From Forficula auricularia (taxonomy: Eukaryota > Arthropoda > Insecta > Dermaptera > Forficulidae), in the NCBI GenBank assembly GCA_024734495.1, contig JALMQS010000681.1, positions 6,295,542-6,359,541 on the forward strand: DNA of 64,000 nucleotides, written 5' to 3'. A program made the position numbers and the translations under genes. Below the pieces are notes generated by a model. That model saw only the letters and a program-made list of their open reading frames with translations. It was not told the DNA's origin and ran no database searches. Each line of letters begins with the position of its first letter. Positions within the stretch are counted from its first letter, which is position 1. Below are positions 55,853 through 64,000 of the stretch, one piece after another.

Positions 55853-56297
55853 TTTTACTAATAATAAACAAAACAAACTTTCTTTTGTTGGAAAATTGCA
55901 AAGCCTACTTGATTATTTCACATATTCAAAGATTCTTAAAAAAAAATCGTGAAAAGCAAAGAACTATTTTTTATATAAAAATATGTTTTTAACAATTAAA
56001 AAATAATTTTAAGTTAAATGTTACAATAAAATGTTTTAAATTGTTTATAATGTTGTTCCAAATGATAATAAAAATAAATATTTAAATTAAATTTACCGTG
56101 AATTAGCATAATTTTATTTAAAAAGAAAAAAATATTGGTGGGCCAATTGCGATGGGACTGGGCTTGTATTATATTATTACTATGAGAATCCATTGTGAGA
56201 TCGCGGCGTCACACTTACCGTAGAATTCCCTATTTTTAATTTGTGGTATAATATATTTCTATGAGAAATTTTTTATATATATATTTTTTTTTTTCAG

Positions 56298-56728
56298 GAA
56301 TTTTGGCTGATCTTTTCGCGGGTGTGGTTAGGGCTTGGACATATCCTGTTTGCCACTGTGCCTTTATACATTGAAGAGATCACTGAGGCGAAAAACCGCG
56401 GCTTCTTTATCTCCATGTCAGATTGTTTGATGAATATTGGAGTTCTCTTGGCCTATATCCTGGGCACTACTCTCCCCTACAACTATAGTTTATGGATTTT
56501 AACGATTATCTCGTTATCAAGTTGGCTTGCCTGTATATTTCTACCACAATCGCCAATTTGGCTAAAACAAAAGGGCTTTTCATCGAGGGCCTTTCAAAGT
56601 CTCAAACGGATTCGAGCGAAAAAACACGATTTCAAATCTGAAATGAATGCTATTGAGAAATATATACATATGCAAAATGAACAGGATTTAACGTTCGTGC
56701 AATTGATGAAACTTCTCAAGTCAAAAAG
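56298..56728 (+). CDS. MFS sugar transporter (Tret1-like), following exon
   Basis: A long T-tract and CAG acceptor precede GAA TTT TGG in phase 0; the donor AG|GTAAGA is canonical, leaving phase 2. Protein: EFWLIFSRVWLGLGHILFAT (TM4, with R and GxG), PLYIEEITEAKNRG (the P-x-Y-x-x-E...RG sugar-transporter signature), MSDCLMNIGVLLAYILGTT (TM5), LWILTIISLSSWLACIFL (TM6), PQSPIWLKQKG (family PESPxWL) and the start of the cytoplasmic loop (SLKRIRAKKHDF). Frame is intact. The loop continues in a later exon beyond this point; none was recognised in the remaining 7 kb, which is full of repeats. Confidence 0.85.
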
Positions 56729-56856
56729 GTAAGAAGAGATTATTGTATTTAGCATTAAAGGCCGAATTAAACATGGCGGATTTAGAAGAATTTCTCTCTT
56801 TACCAATGCAATTTAAAAAAGAAAAGAAAAATAGTTGCTTTATGAATTGTATATAC

Positions 56857-57847
56857 CAGGGGTGGCCACTAACCTTAACTTTGGGAGCCGCAAATTTATA
56901 AAACTGTTTCAAAGCGAGCCACATTGTTTGGAGATTAATTAATGGTTTATTAAAAAAAAGACACCTTTTTTTTATTTTATAAAATATAAATGAAGTAACA
57001 TATATTTTTTGCTCTACTTACTTATAATATTACAAATTACAAATTAATTTAATTTTTGTATTATTATTTTTTTAATTTAATTATTATACATCATAAAGAT
57101 CTACCACATTTTGAAGAGATATAAAAAATGAAAAAATTTAAATAGAAAAAAACTAAATATATTTTTGAAAAGAAAATAAATGAAATTTTTTTAAATGTAT
57201 TTTAAACATTATCAGACAAAAGGGAGGAGGGTCAAAAAAAATTCTAGCCCTTTTGACCAAACTCAACCAAATTTTGTATACATATTCTGTGGGCCCCAAA
57301 AAGGCTAGAAATGCAAAAACTAACCACATTTTGTAGGTACATAGTTTGGTCGAAAAGGCTAGAATTTTCATTTTTGACCCTCCCTCCATTTTGGGTGATT
57401 AGTTTTTGCATTTCTAGCCTTGTTGAGGCCCACAGAATATGTATACAAAATTTGGTTGATTTTGGTCGAAAGGTCTAGAATTTTCATTTTTGACCCTCCC
57501 CCATTTTGGGTGATTAGTTTTTGCATTTCTAGCCTTTTGGGGCCCACAGAATATGTATACAAAATTTGGTTGATTTTGGTCGAAAGGGCTAGAATTTTCA
57601 TTTCGCCCTTTTGTCTGATAATGTTTAAAATACATTAATGTAAATGTATTTTATGTTCTTTTCAAAAATATATTCAGTTTCTTTCTAGTTAAATTTTTTC
57701 ATTTTTTTATACCTCTTTAAAATGTGGTAGATCTTTATGCTCACATGTACTTTTTAAAATCAGTATTATTCAAGAGGGTTCAAGAGCCGCAAGAGATTGA
57801 CTGGAGAGCCACATGCGGCTCGCAAGCCATGTCGTGGCCAACCTCTG
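56857..57847. mobile_element. Non-autonomous hAT element in the transporter intron
   Basis: CAGGGGTGGCCACTAACC and TGGCCAACCTCTG ends, with the 8-bp GTATATAC duplicated (56849-56856 and 57848-57855). Subterminal GAGCCGCAAG and GAGCCACATGCGGCTCGC recall the hAT at 26159. The middle is a palindrome (arms about 57088-57223 and 57600-57745, AAACATTATCAGACAAAAGG) enclosing minisatellite units of the ~120-bp family (57225-57610). Open frames within are artefacts of those repeats. Confidence 0.88.
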
Positions 57848-57869
57848 GTATATACCATACATATATTTA

Positions 57870-59045
57870 AAATCACTTGTTGGCCCCTGGGGACCACAAT
57901 TTCCAGTTTTTCGTTCTAAATCTGGTTTCAAACTATCAAGGGCATTGATTCCCTCTACTTAGAAGTGACAAAGTGAAATTAACTTTTTTCTCGTCGAAGA
58001 TAGAAGCTCTCAAAGTGTTAGAAACCCGGCAGGGGATCGCAATACTTCACATTATATCCTATATCATTACATGATATAGAGATTATATATAAGTAGGAAT
58101 AAAAAAAATAATAATATAGAGAATGAAGTTATTAAAAATTTTGTAGACTGTAACTCAAAAACTAATAATGTTATCAAAACGAAATATCATATTTAGCTTT
58201 TTATTTTCACATTTATATATATGTAGGGATTTTCTTGGGTGACTTTGACCAAGTGAAGAAAGACTCAAGTATTTTCAATAATATTGGTTTATTAAATGCT
58301 TTTTAAAATAATAGTATAACAAAATGCTTTCATAATAGAAATATAAAACTGAAGATGTTCATGTATCGTGTCTTGAGTAGAAATAAACTGTTAACTTGCA
58401 CTTGGGATTTTAACACTGATAAACTTATAACTGACTGAGTGGTGAACTGAACTGAACTGTATGATGAACTGCTGTCTTCAACTTGAGACGCGATCTTTAT
58501 AGAGGGCGCGTTGATATCTGGGGGTGCTGATGATAGGTCCTTATTGCGGCCAATCAGTGCATTTGTTATCCGGAAGCAGCTTGGTCGTGCGGCGACGGCG
58601 GTGAGAAGAGGGGATAGGCGCCCGCAGCCTGGAGAAGTGGCGGGGGAGCATAGCTTGCGCTCTCTTGCGGCTTGGTAGAGCATTTGTCTGGACGAGGCAA
58701 AGGTGCACAAGTTTCAGAAAAGGAGGAAATGGACTCGAGCACTGCCCCCAGTCACTCACTCACTTCTTCTGGATGCTGGCAGCGAGATGGCTGGAATCAG
58801 GGCGGTGTCATTGTGTGTAGAACCAGGGCAAGTTGGCTTGGCTGGATCCCACATATAAAAAGTATAATGTTTAACCATTGCAATCGCCTCTTGGGGTCTT
58901 GACAATTTGAGAGCTTCTATCTCCAAGGAGAATAAAGTTAATTTCATTTTGTCACTTTTAAGTAAAAATAATCGATGCCCTTGAGTTTGAAACCGGATTT
59001 AGAACGAAAAACTGGATATTGTGGTCCCCAGAGCCAAAAAGTGAC
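57870..59045. repeat. Hairpin repeat with solo LTR in its loop
   Basis: Left arm 57870-58060 (GGACCACAATTTCCAGTTTT, TCTCAAAGTG) and right arm 58868-59045 (GAAAAACTGGATATTGTGG) are imperfect complements. Without the LTR the element is about 540 bases. Non-coding. Confidence 0.75.
58222..58853 (-). mobile_element. Solo LTR, 632 bp
   Basis: It runs from TGTAGGGATTTTC to GGCTGGATCCCACA, with TATA duplicated on both sides (58218-58221 and 58854-58857). It is strongly GC-richer than the flanks. On the minus strand a CTATAAAGATCGCG box about two-thirds along would be the promoter. No internal region and no partner LTR in the window. The TATA target and TGTRGG ends match the Gypsy element at 30804, but the sequence differs. 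Confidence 0.75.
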
Positions 59046-59082
59046 AAAAAAATCCATTGATCATGCGTACGTATGTGAAGCC

Positions 59083-59648
59083 TGGTTCACACGAGGCATT
59101 TTTTCTTACTTGTTCCTTACTTGTTCGACCTACTTGCAATTTGAAGCTAGTTCAGTCAGGCTGATTTTTCGCCTGTTGGCTTCATACGGAGTTTTTTCAG
59201 AAAATTTTCAAGTTAGCCGGCTAGGTTGCGCGCGCATGTGTCAGTCCAATCAGCTGGACTATCATCTTTCAGTTTCAGCTCAGATGCAAACAAAAATGGC
59301 TGACAATAATATTATTGCAGAAATTATATTTCGCAGACGAATTTGGAAGACATATTCTCTTTATTCATTGCAGTAAAGAGTTGAACAATGAAAAACAAAA
59401 TATCAGCTGTTCTGTGATATCAGATGCCAATGCGCATATCACCCACGTGATAAAATAATGCTTTCCGATTGGCTTGCCACTGCCAGCTTCAAGTAGCTAA
59501 ACTATTTTTTTAGAATATGCCCTATCTTTTGAATCAAGCAAGCATGCTAGTAAGACAGTCCGGAGTGACGTCATTTCGACCCCATCCATGCCTCCAAATT
59601 TACAGTTAGCCGAACAAGTAAGAGAAAATGTCTCGTGTGAAACCGCCT
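59083..59648. mobile_element. MITE with ~40-bp inverted ends
   Basis: CTGGTTCACACGAGGCATTT and, in complement at the right, GGTTTCACACGAGACATTTT, both continuing CTTACTTGTTC. It contains a short ATG frame (MADNNIIAEIIFRRRIW, 59296 on) that could be the start of a lost transposase; I do not assign it. No clear target duplication. Confidence 0.6.
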
Positions 59649-60299
59649 TAATTTGTACCGCCTGCGTTTCGCAACAGTAAGTCTCAGAGCTATGAAATTT
59701 GAAACTTAAGCTCGATAGTGGCTAGAAGGAATACAGTATCTTAATACGTATGCAAATATGCGACCGATGACAATATAATAATTTTAAACAATCGAGGCTG
59801 AAAAGATTAACGGGGGGGATTAGGAAATTATAGCCCCTTTGGTCCAAACTCAACCGATATTTGTATACATTATCTATGGGCCCCCAGAAGGGGAAAAATA
59901 CAAAAATTAACAAAACTGAGGGGAAATTGGGAAAATATACTAGACTCTTGCCAAATTTAGTGTTTAGTTTAGCGATGTACGCGTGGAATTGTACCCATTT
60001 TAAGACTAAAAAGTAAAAAAAGAAGCGACCCACGATTTTTAACATAGTTATTGAACATAAAAAAGTTTTTAGGTACATTATTTTATACTTTTTAGTGCAT
60101 TACTGACAAAAGCGTGTTTTTAGTTTTTTTAAACTATAATTTTTAACCGTTGTACTTATCAATTGTCATAAGTTGTTAGTCGCGATAAATTTTAATGATA
60201 TTGCAATGGTCCTGTGGATTGAACCATAATTTATTTTCATAATATCAATTAAATTCTTATTTTTATTCATCATTAAGTCTAATTGAGGCAATCAATTGA
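59649..60299. other. No gene; one minisatellite unit and AT-rich DNA
   Basis: 59820-59935 contains a unit of the ~120-bp family in complement (CCAAACTCAACCGATATTTG, GGGCCCCCAGAAGG). The rest is unremarkable. Confidence 0.5.
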
Positions 60300-60850
60300 T
60301 CATCAAACAAGGGAAACTTATGAGTTCTGGGAAAGCGTAGCAATGACCGGTGATTAACAACAGAGAAGAGCATTGACATGAGCAAGTTCCGCAGTCATTT
60401 GTCAGGAGAGAGAGTGAGCACATATACTGATATCGAGGTTGCTCTGAATACATCTACACAAATACTTATATTCAAGTTCCGCAGATTTGTCTCCAGAGAG
60501 GCGAGCAAGTGAGCATATACTGCCAGCAAAGTGCACAGAAGACATCTACACCAATACTTTTATATTCAAGCTCCGCAGTTTTGAAAGGAGAGAGGCTATC
60601 AAGTCCCGCCGTGATTGACTTCAAGAGCCAGGAGTGAATAGGAGAGTTACTGTCTTGTATATATATACATCTACACACACGGAGGCGCGACACGCACACC
60701 TACGCGCTGATTCCTCGAGTATAAGGAGTATACAACGAGCACACCCACACCGGAGGCTCCTCTCAGGACTTCGTCTGCAATACGGATACATAGTGCATTG
60801 TACAACCAATCAATAAAACATCTCATTGTCTCTATAACCGCTGGTCTGTA
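60300..60850 (+). repeat. LTR-like segment with threefold ~90-bp repeat
   Basis: GCAAGTTCCGCAG, CAAGTTCCGCAG and CAAGCTCCGCAG begin three units at about 60391, 60474 and 60568, each followed by GGAGAGAG-like text and two of them by ACATCTACACMAATACTT. An AATAAAA lies at 60813. Composition suggests an LTR or a promoter, but ends, partner and target duplication were not found. Confidence 0.4.
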
Positions 60851-61149
60851 TACATTATTTATAGCATTAGTACCAGGAAGCCCATTTCCCTACATCCTTC
60901 ACTCATCACCTCAAATTTCATTCTCCATTTTAGGGACGTGCCACTTGGATCAGACACTGAGGGACACACCCACCCCATCAACAAATAGCGAAGCAGATTA
61001 AACTAAGATTAACGTAACAATAAAGCCCAATTTCCCTAGTACATAAGTTACATTACCCCCCCTTGCCCCTTAATAACCCCCCACCCCCTCGTGATATTTT
61101 ATTCTTCTTCTTTATGTGCTATATCAGATCTCCCTGACATTTCGGCTCC
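60851..61149. other. No gene seen
   Basis: Contains a C-rich patch (CCCCCCTTGCCCC, CCCCCCACCCCC near 61057-61090) and nothing recognisable as coding. Confidence 0.4.
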
Positions 61150-61380
61150 TCTCCACATATACCTGTGCTGAGTGTGTTTAGCTGTTTTCACACAGATATA
61201 CGGGACCTACTTTTTAACGCCGGTTCCGAACGCCTAGTTTGGAGAGGTTACTAGGCAATTATACTCTTGGTAGGCTGCCATTGCTTTCAAAGATAAGGCG
61301 ACTGCAAATATCTGCCGAGACTCAAGTCTCGAACCAGTCGTACTTCGGACCACTCTAACCACTGACCCACAGTCGCCTCG
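61150..61380 (-). mobile_element. tRNA-derived SINE
   Basis: The minus strand from 61378 starts GGCGACTGTGGGTCAGTGGT, with an A-box-like TGGGTCAGTGG and a B-box-like GGTTCGAGACT about 40 bases later. The first eight bases pair with CAGTCGCC about 80 bases on, like an acceptor stem. A body with GGAACCGGCGTTAAAAAGTA follows. The cloverleaf is degenerate, so a SINE head rather than a working tRNA. Confidence 0.55.
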
Positions 61381-61854
61381 ATATTTTATTGGAAAGTATT
61401 AATATTTTATTTAGCTGTTTAGAATGAATCCGAGGAAAAGAATTCGTTAATGAAAAAGGAAATTTATAAAATTTTAAGAATAAAATGAGATCAAAACTAA
61501 TATCATCGAATCGGTTCCTTTTGTGAGTTATTTATTCGTGCCTAAAAGGTAGGCAACCAATCCAGCATCCTAGCATTTGCATAGCCTACCATACAGGCGT
61601 GTCCACATTACGGGTTATTGTCAAGAGCGAAACCCCAGGTCTCAAACGTAACGCTTTAGCGTTGAATTCCGACACATTCCAGAGTCTTTACACAGTATTG
61701 GACAATAAATTTAACGTTCCAGCTATAAAAAAATACAGAGTTTTAATTAAAATGATCAGTTCCAAAAAGTGACAGTTAGAAAACTGATTAATTTTTCATA
61801 AAACATAACTCCAAATTAACATGTTTAATTTGTAGAGACACAGAATAGCTGTTT
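61381..61854. other. No gene seen
   Basis: AT-rich, no recognisable coding or structured element. Confidence 0.4.
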
Positions 61855-62010
61855 TTAAAGAATTCAATGTTAAAACACACCATGAAACGAGACATAGCAA
61901 CTATTTGGAATTTGAAGCAGAATTAAGAAAATATAAGCTTGCCTTCAGGGGAAGACAATGGGAAACCACCCCTGTGCAAAATTTCCCCAGGAAAATTACA
62001 ATAGAGAGGA
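61855..62010 (+). pseudogene. hAT transposase fragment, end of BED finger
   Basis: One frame reads FNVKTHHETRHSNYLEFEAE and LRKYKLAFRGRQ: the H...H of a BED finger and the following lysine-rich helix of GTF2IRD2-like hAT proteins. Only about 50 codons remain; TAGGGATG at 62023 starts other repeat DNA. Confidence 0.45.
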
Positions 62011-62151
62011 TACTCTCCATTGTAGGGATGTTACGGAGCTTCGACTCCGACTCCGAAAGGTTGGAACTTCCGATTGATTTTACACACCCGGCTCCGACAA
62101 TTTTGAATCGGAGGTTGACCGCGGCCAGCCAAAGCTCGCACATACAAAATT

Positions 62152-62280
62152 CCATCGTGCCCACGTCTCTTATGGAACTACTTTAATAAAGTTGACGCTA
62201 ATACGGCAAAGTGTAAAATTTGTGAGAAAACGTATTCAAGAAAAGGAGGTACAACTACTTCGTTAAAAGATCATTTAAAG
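62152..62280 (+). pseudogene. BED zinc-finger fragment of another hAT transposase
   Basis: The frame starting at about 62152 reads LLWNYFNKVDANTAKCKICE, then KTYSRKGGTTTSLKDHLK and a TAG. The W-x-Y-F lead, CxxC and terminal DHL are the BED finger pattern. TAGGGATGTTACGGAGC and repeats of CGACTCCGA just upstream (62023-62110) look like a hAT 5' terminal region, so this is probably an N-terminal remnant. At 62281 it meets AGTGATTCTTAACAGGGGGG. Confidence 0.55.
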
Positions 62281-62604
62281 TAGTGATTCTTAACAGGGGG
62301 GTCGCGAAAAGCATGTAGGGGGGCCGTGAAAATATTAAAAAAATTTAAGTTTTTATATATTTACAAAAAAAAAATAATAATAAAAAAATATGTTACTAGT
62401 TTTTATAAGTGATAGATATGTAAGTGACAGATGAATTTAATGACATCTCAATATTCTTAAAAATGGTTAAACTAAATGAAAACGTTGAGCGCCTAGGTAA
62501 ATATGACCCAAACAGACTGATAGACAAAATTACAAGATGAATAAAACCGTCTAAATATTTTTTATAAGTCTAGGCTTAAAATTTTTTATACTATAGCAAA
62601 TATA
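62281..62604. other. Repeat debris without a gene
   Basis: It begins GTGATTCTTAACAGGGGGGT, reminiscent of a DNA-transposon end, followed by AT-rich sequence with no frame of interest. Confidence 0.35.
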
Positions 62605-63745
62605 CCTTGCCAAATTGACCTCCGTCGGCCTTGCACCGACTTACTCTGTAAGTTGCTCGAAAGTTTTATTTTTGACCGTAGTATTAAGGTTGTCTTTGAT
62701 GGAATATCATCTTCCCCCTTTCACAACAACGCTGGAGTTCCTCAGGGATCGGTTATCTCCTATGCTTTTCTTATCTATATCAACGGCCTTCTAAACTTGC
62801 CCTCCAATCCAGTACATTGTTACGCAGATGACAGCACCCTACATAACGCCCCTTCATCGCATAAAAACCGTGCGGACATTGCCTCCTCAATTAATTTAGA
62901 CTTATGTAAACTTAAAAACTGGCGATCCCAAAACTTAATTAACTTCAATGCAGGGAAAACTCAGTGTTGCCTTATTTCTAGGCACGTCGACAGAAACCTC
63001 CCAAACATATCATTCGACTCAAACTCACTAGAATTCAGGGATAAAATTTCAATGCTAGGCGTAACTCTAGGGTCTGACCTTTCATGGAATGACCATATCT
63101 CAACCATTGCTAAAGCTGCAGCGCGTAAGCTTGGTCTCCTATTTAGGTCTAGACGCTGTTATACTCCCAGTCAACTTCTTATGCTGTATAAGGCTCAAAT
63201 TCGTCCCTGTCTCGAATATGGCTCTCATCTGTGGAGGGGTGCATCCAAGCATTCTCTTGCTACACTGGATGCAATTCAGAAGCGAGCAATTAAACTAATA
63301 GGAGACCCGGCTCTAACCAACTCACTCGACTCCTGGCTCACCGAAGAACCGTTTCTGCCCTTTCCCTGTACTACAGATACTATCACGGTGTCTGTTCAGT
63401 CGAGCTGAAATCTCTTATCCCCCCTAATGCCCTCTTTACGAGAAACACGCGGTTTTCTAACGCTCAGCACCCCTTCGCTGTCAAATTGGATAAAAGTCGA
63501 ACAAGCGCTTTCGCCAACTCTTTTGTCCCTATGACCTCCAGAGACTGGAACTTCGCTCCCTGCCACCATCTTTCCCGCGACTTATAACCTTCAGCTATTT
63601 AAGACCCGTATCCACAGATACCTTCGACCCCCGCCCAACCCATAAAATTATTTCTTCTTCTTTTCACGATGGAGGGGCCAACCCAGGCCTTTAGGGGTTG
63701 CACCTTTTTGGGGTAACTCCTTCTCTCATCATTATCATAACAAAA
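62605..63745 (+). mobile_element. Jockey/CR1-like LINE, 5'-truncated (family B)
   Basis: ORF 62653-63408 is the palm and thumb of a reverse transcriptase: NNAGVPQGSVISYAFLIYIN, catalytic HCYADDSTLHN, LDLCKLKNWRSQNLINFNAG, MLGVTLGSDLSWNDHIS, RPCLEYGSHLWRG and IQKRAIKLIGDPALTNSLDS. Frames shift near 62650 and after 63330; sense continues to about 63640 (FSNAQHPFAVKLDKSRTSAF). It shares its 3' end with 25440-25780, a second member of the family. The ends are not sharply marked. Confidence 0.8.
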
Positions 63746-63764
63746 AACTATTTTTCAAGAAAAA

Positions 63765-64000
63765 TAAGCTGACGTGTTCTGACGTGGCCATCCACTTGAC
63801 TTTACCATACAACCTGGCCCCTCACTTATATTTAATATTTAATAAAATTATTTATAATCATGTAGGGGAAGGGTGTTAGTTTTTGCATTTTTAGACTCCT
63901 GGGGGCCCACTGATTATGTATACAAAATTTTGTTGAGTTTGGTACAAGAGCCTATATTTTCATTTTTTGATCCTACGCCCCCCCCCCATTTCGGGAGGTT
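63765..64000 (+). repeat. 123-bp-family repeat, truncated by the window edge
   Basis: It starts GCTGACGTGTTCTGACGTGG and continues like 7610-7800, with the first minisatellite unit and a poly-C tract at the edge. Confidence 0.8.

Larger units (their letters stand above)
51686..56166 (-). mobile_element. Tc1-type DNA transposon split by an RTE-like LINE
   Basis: Inverted terminal repeats of about 180 bases (51686-51866 and 55985-56166) begin CGAGCCCCGTCCCATC and CAAGCCCAGTCCCATC. They are flanked by TA on both sides (51684-51685 and 56167-56168). Net length without the LINE is about 1.6 kb, the usual Tc1 size. The transposase on the minus strand has a premature stop near the N-terminus and the LINE insertion, so the copy is dead. 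It lies inside the transporter intron. Confidence 0.9.

Noticed and set aside
57153..57638. Several overlapping repetitive open frames on both strands
   Set aside because: They are translations of minisatellite units inside the hAT MITE, with no family resemblance.
61296..61378. Functional tRNA gene
   Set aside because: Only the terminal stem and box-like motifs fit; the anticodon and T arms do not form a normal cloverleaf.

Overview
This is eukaryotic, AT-rich nuclear DNA that is almost entirely transposable elements and their debris. An arthropod, most probably an insect, is suggested by an R1-clade LINE, BEL/Pao and Ty3/Gypsy retrotransposons, Jockey- and RTE-like LINEs, a Tc1 transposon, hAT elements, Helitron ends, and two exons of a Tret1-like sugar transporter. 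I cannot place the order. The only probable host gene is that transporter (+ strand): exons at 50056-50351 and 56298-56728, with other exons upstream or beyond the right edge. Its 5.9-kb intron holds a Tc1 transposon that itself contains an RTE-like LINE. The intron after the second exon holds a hAT MITE, a hairpin repeat with a solo LTR in its loop, a TIR element, LTR-like DNA, a SINE, hAT fragments and another LINE. Layout: 1-7.2 kb is an AT-rich satellite-like family, fold-back repeats built on a CCGACTTC motif, an endonuclease-domain ORF, a decayed transposase and an RTE-like LINE copy. 7.2-11.2 kb is a 4-kb inverted repeat. 11.4-21.7 kb is bracketed by inverted copies of a 0.38-kb repeat and contains Helitron ends, with a 6.0-kb R1-clade LINE inserted in a Helitron (13-bp target duplication), then LTR-type sequences. 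22.2-25.4 kb is two arrays of a 119-bp satellite inside a larger repeat. 25.4-44.5 kb is the most ordered part: a Jockey-like LINE is split by a hAT transposon (26159-43559, 8-bp duplication). That hAT is itself split by a palindromic hAT-type MITE (27026-30568, 8-bp duplication) and by a Ty3/Gypsy element (30804-42343, 4-bp duplication). The Gypsy pol is split by a BEL/Pao element (33573-38955, 5-bp duplication). The order of insertion can be read directly: LINE, hAT, then MITE and Gypsy, then BEL. 44.5-49.7 kb is fold-back, Helitron and satellite DNA, including a 577-bp copy of the hAT/MITE junction. The genes do not form a pathway; the coding capacity is transposon replication machinery, mostly broken by one or two frameshifts or stops. 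I did not find a convincing new functional system. The most unusual items are a fold-back family with a conserved loop, an array of dyad-symmetric repeats where an R1 ORF1 should be, a small GT-AG intron in a Tc1 transposase, a 3.5-kb multi-hairpin MITE, and one ~120-bp minisatellite shared by several unrelated element types. All boundaries were read by eye and no search or alignment was run.
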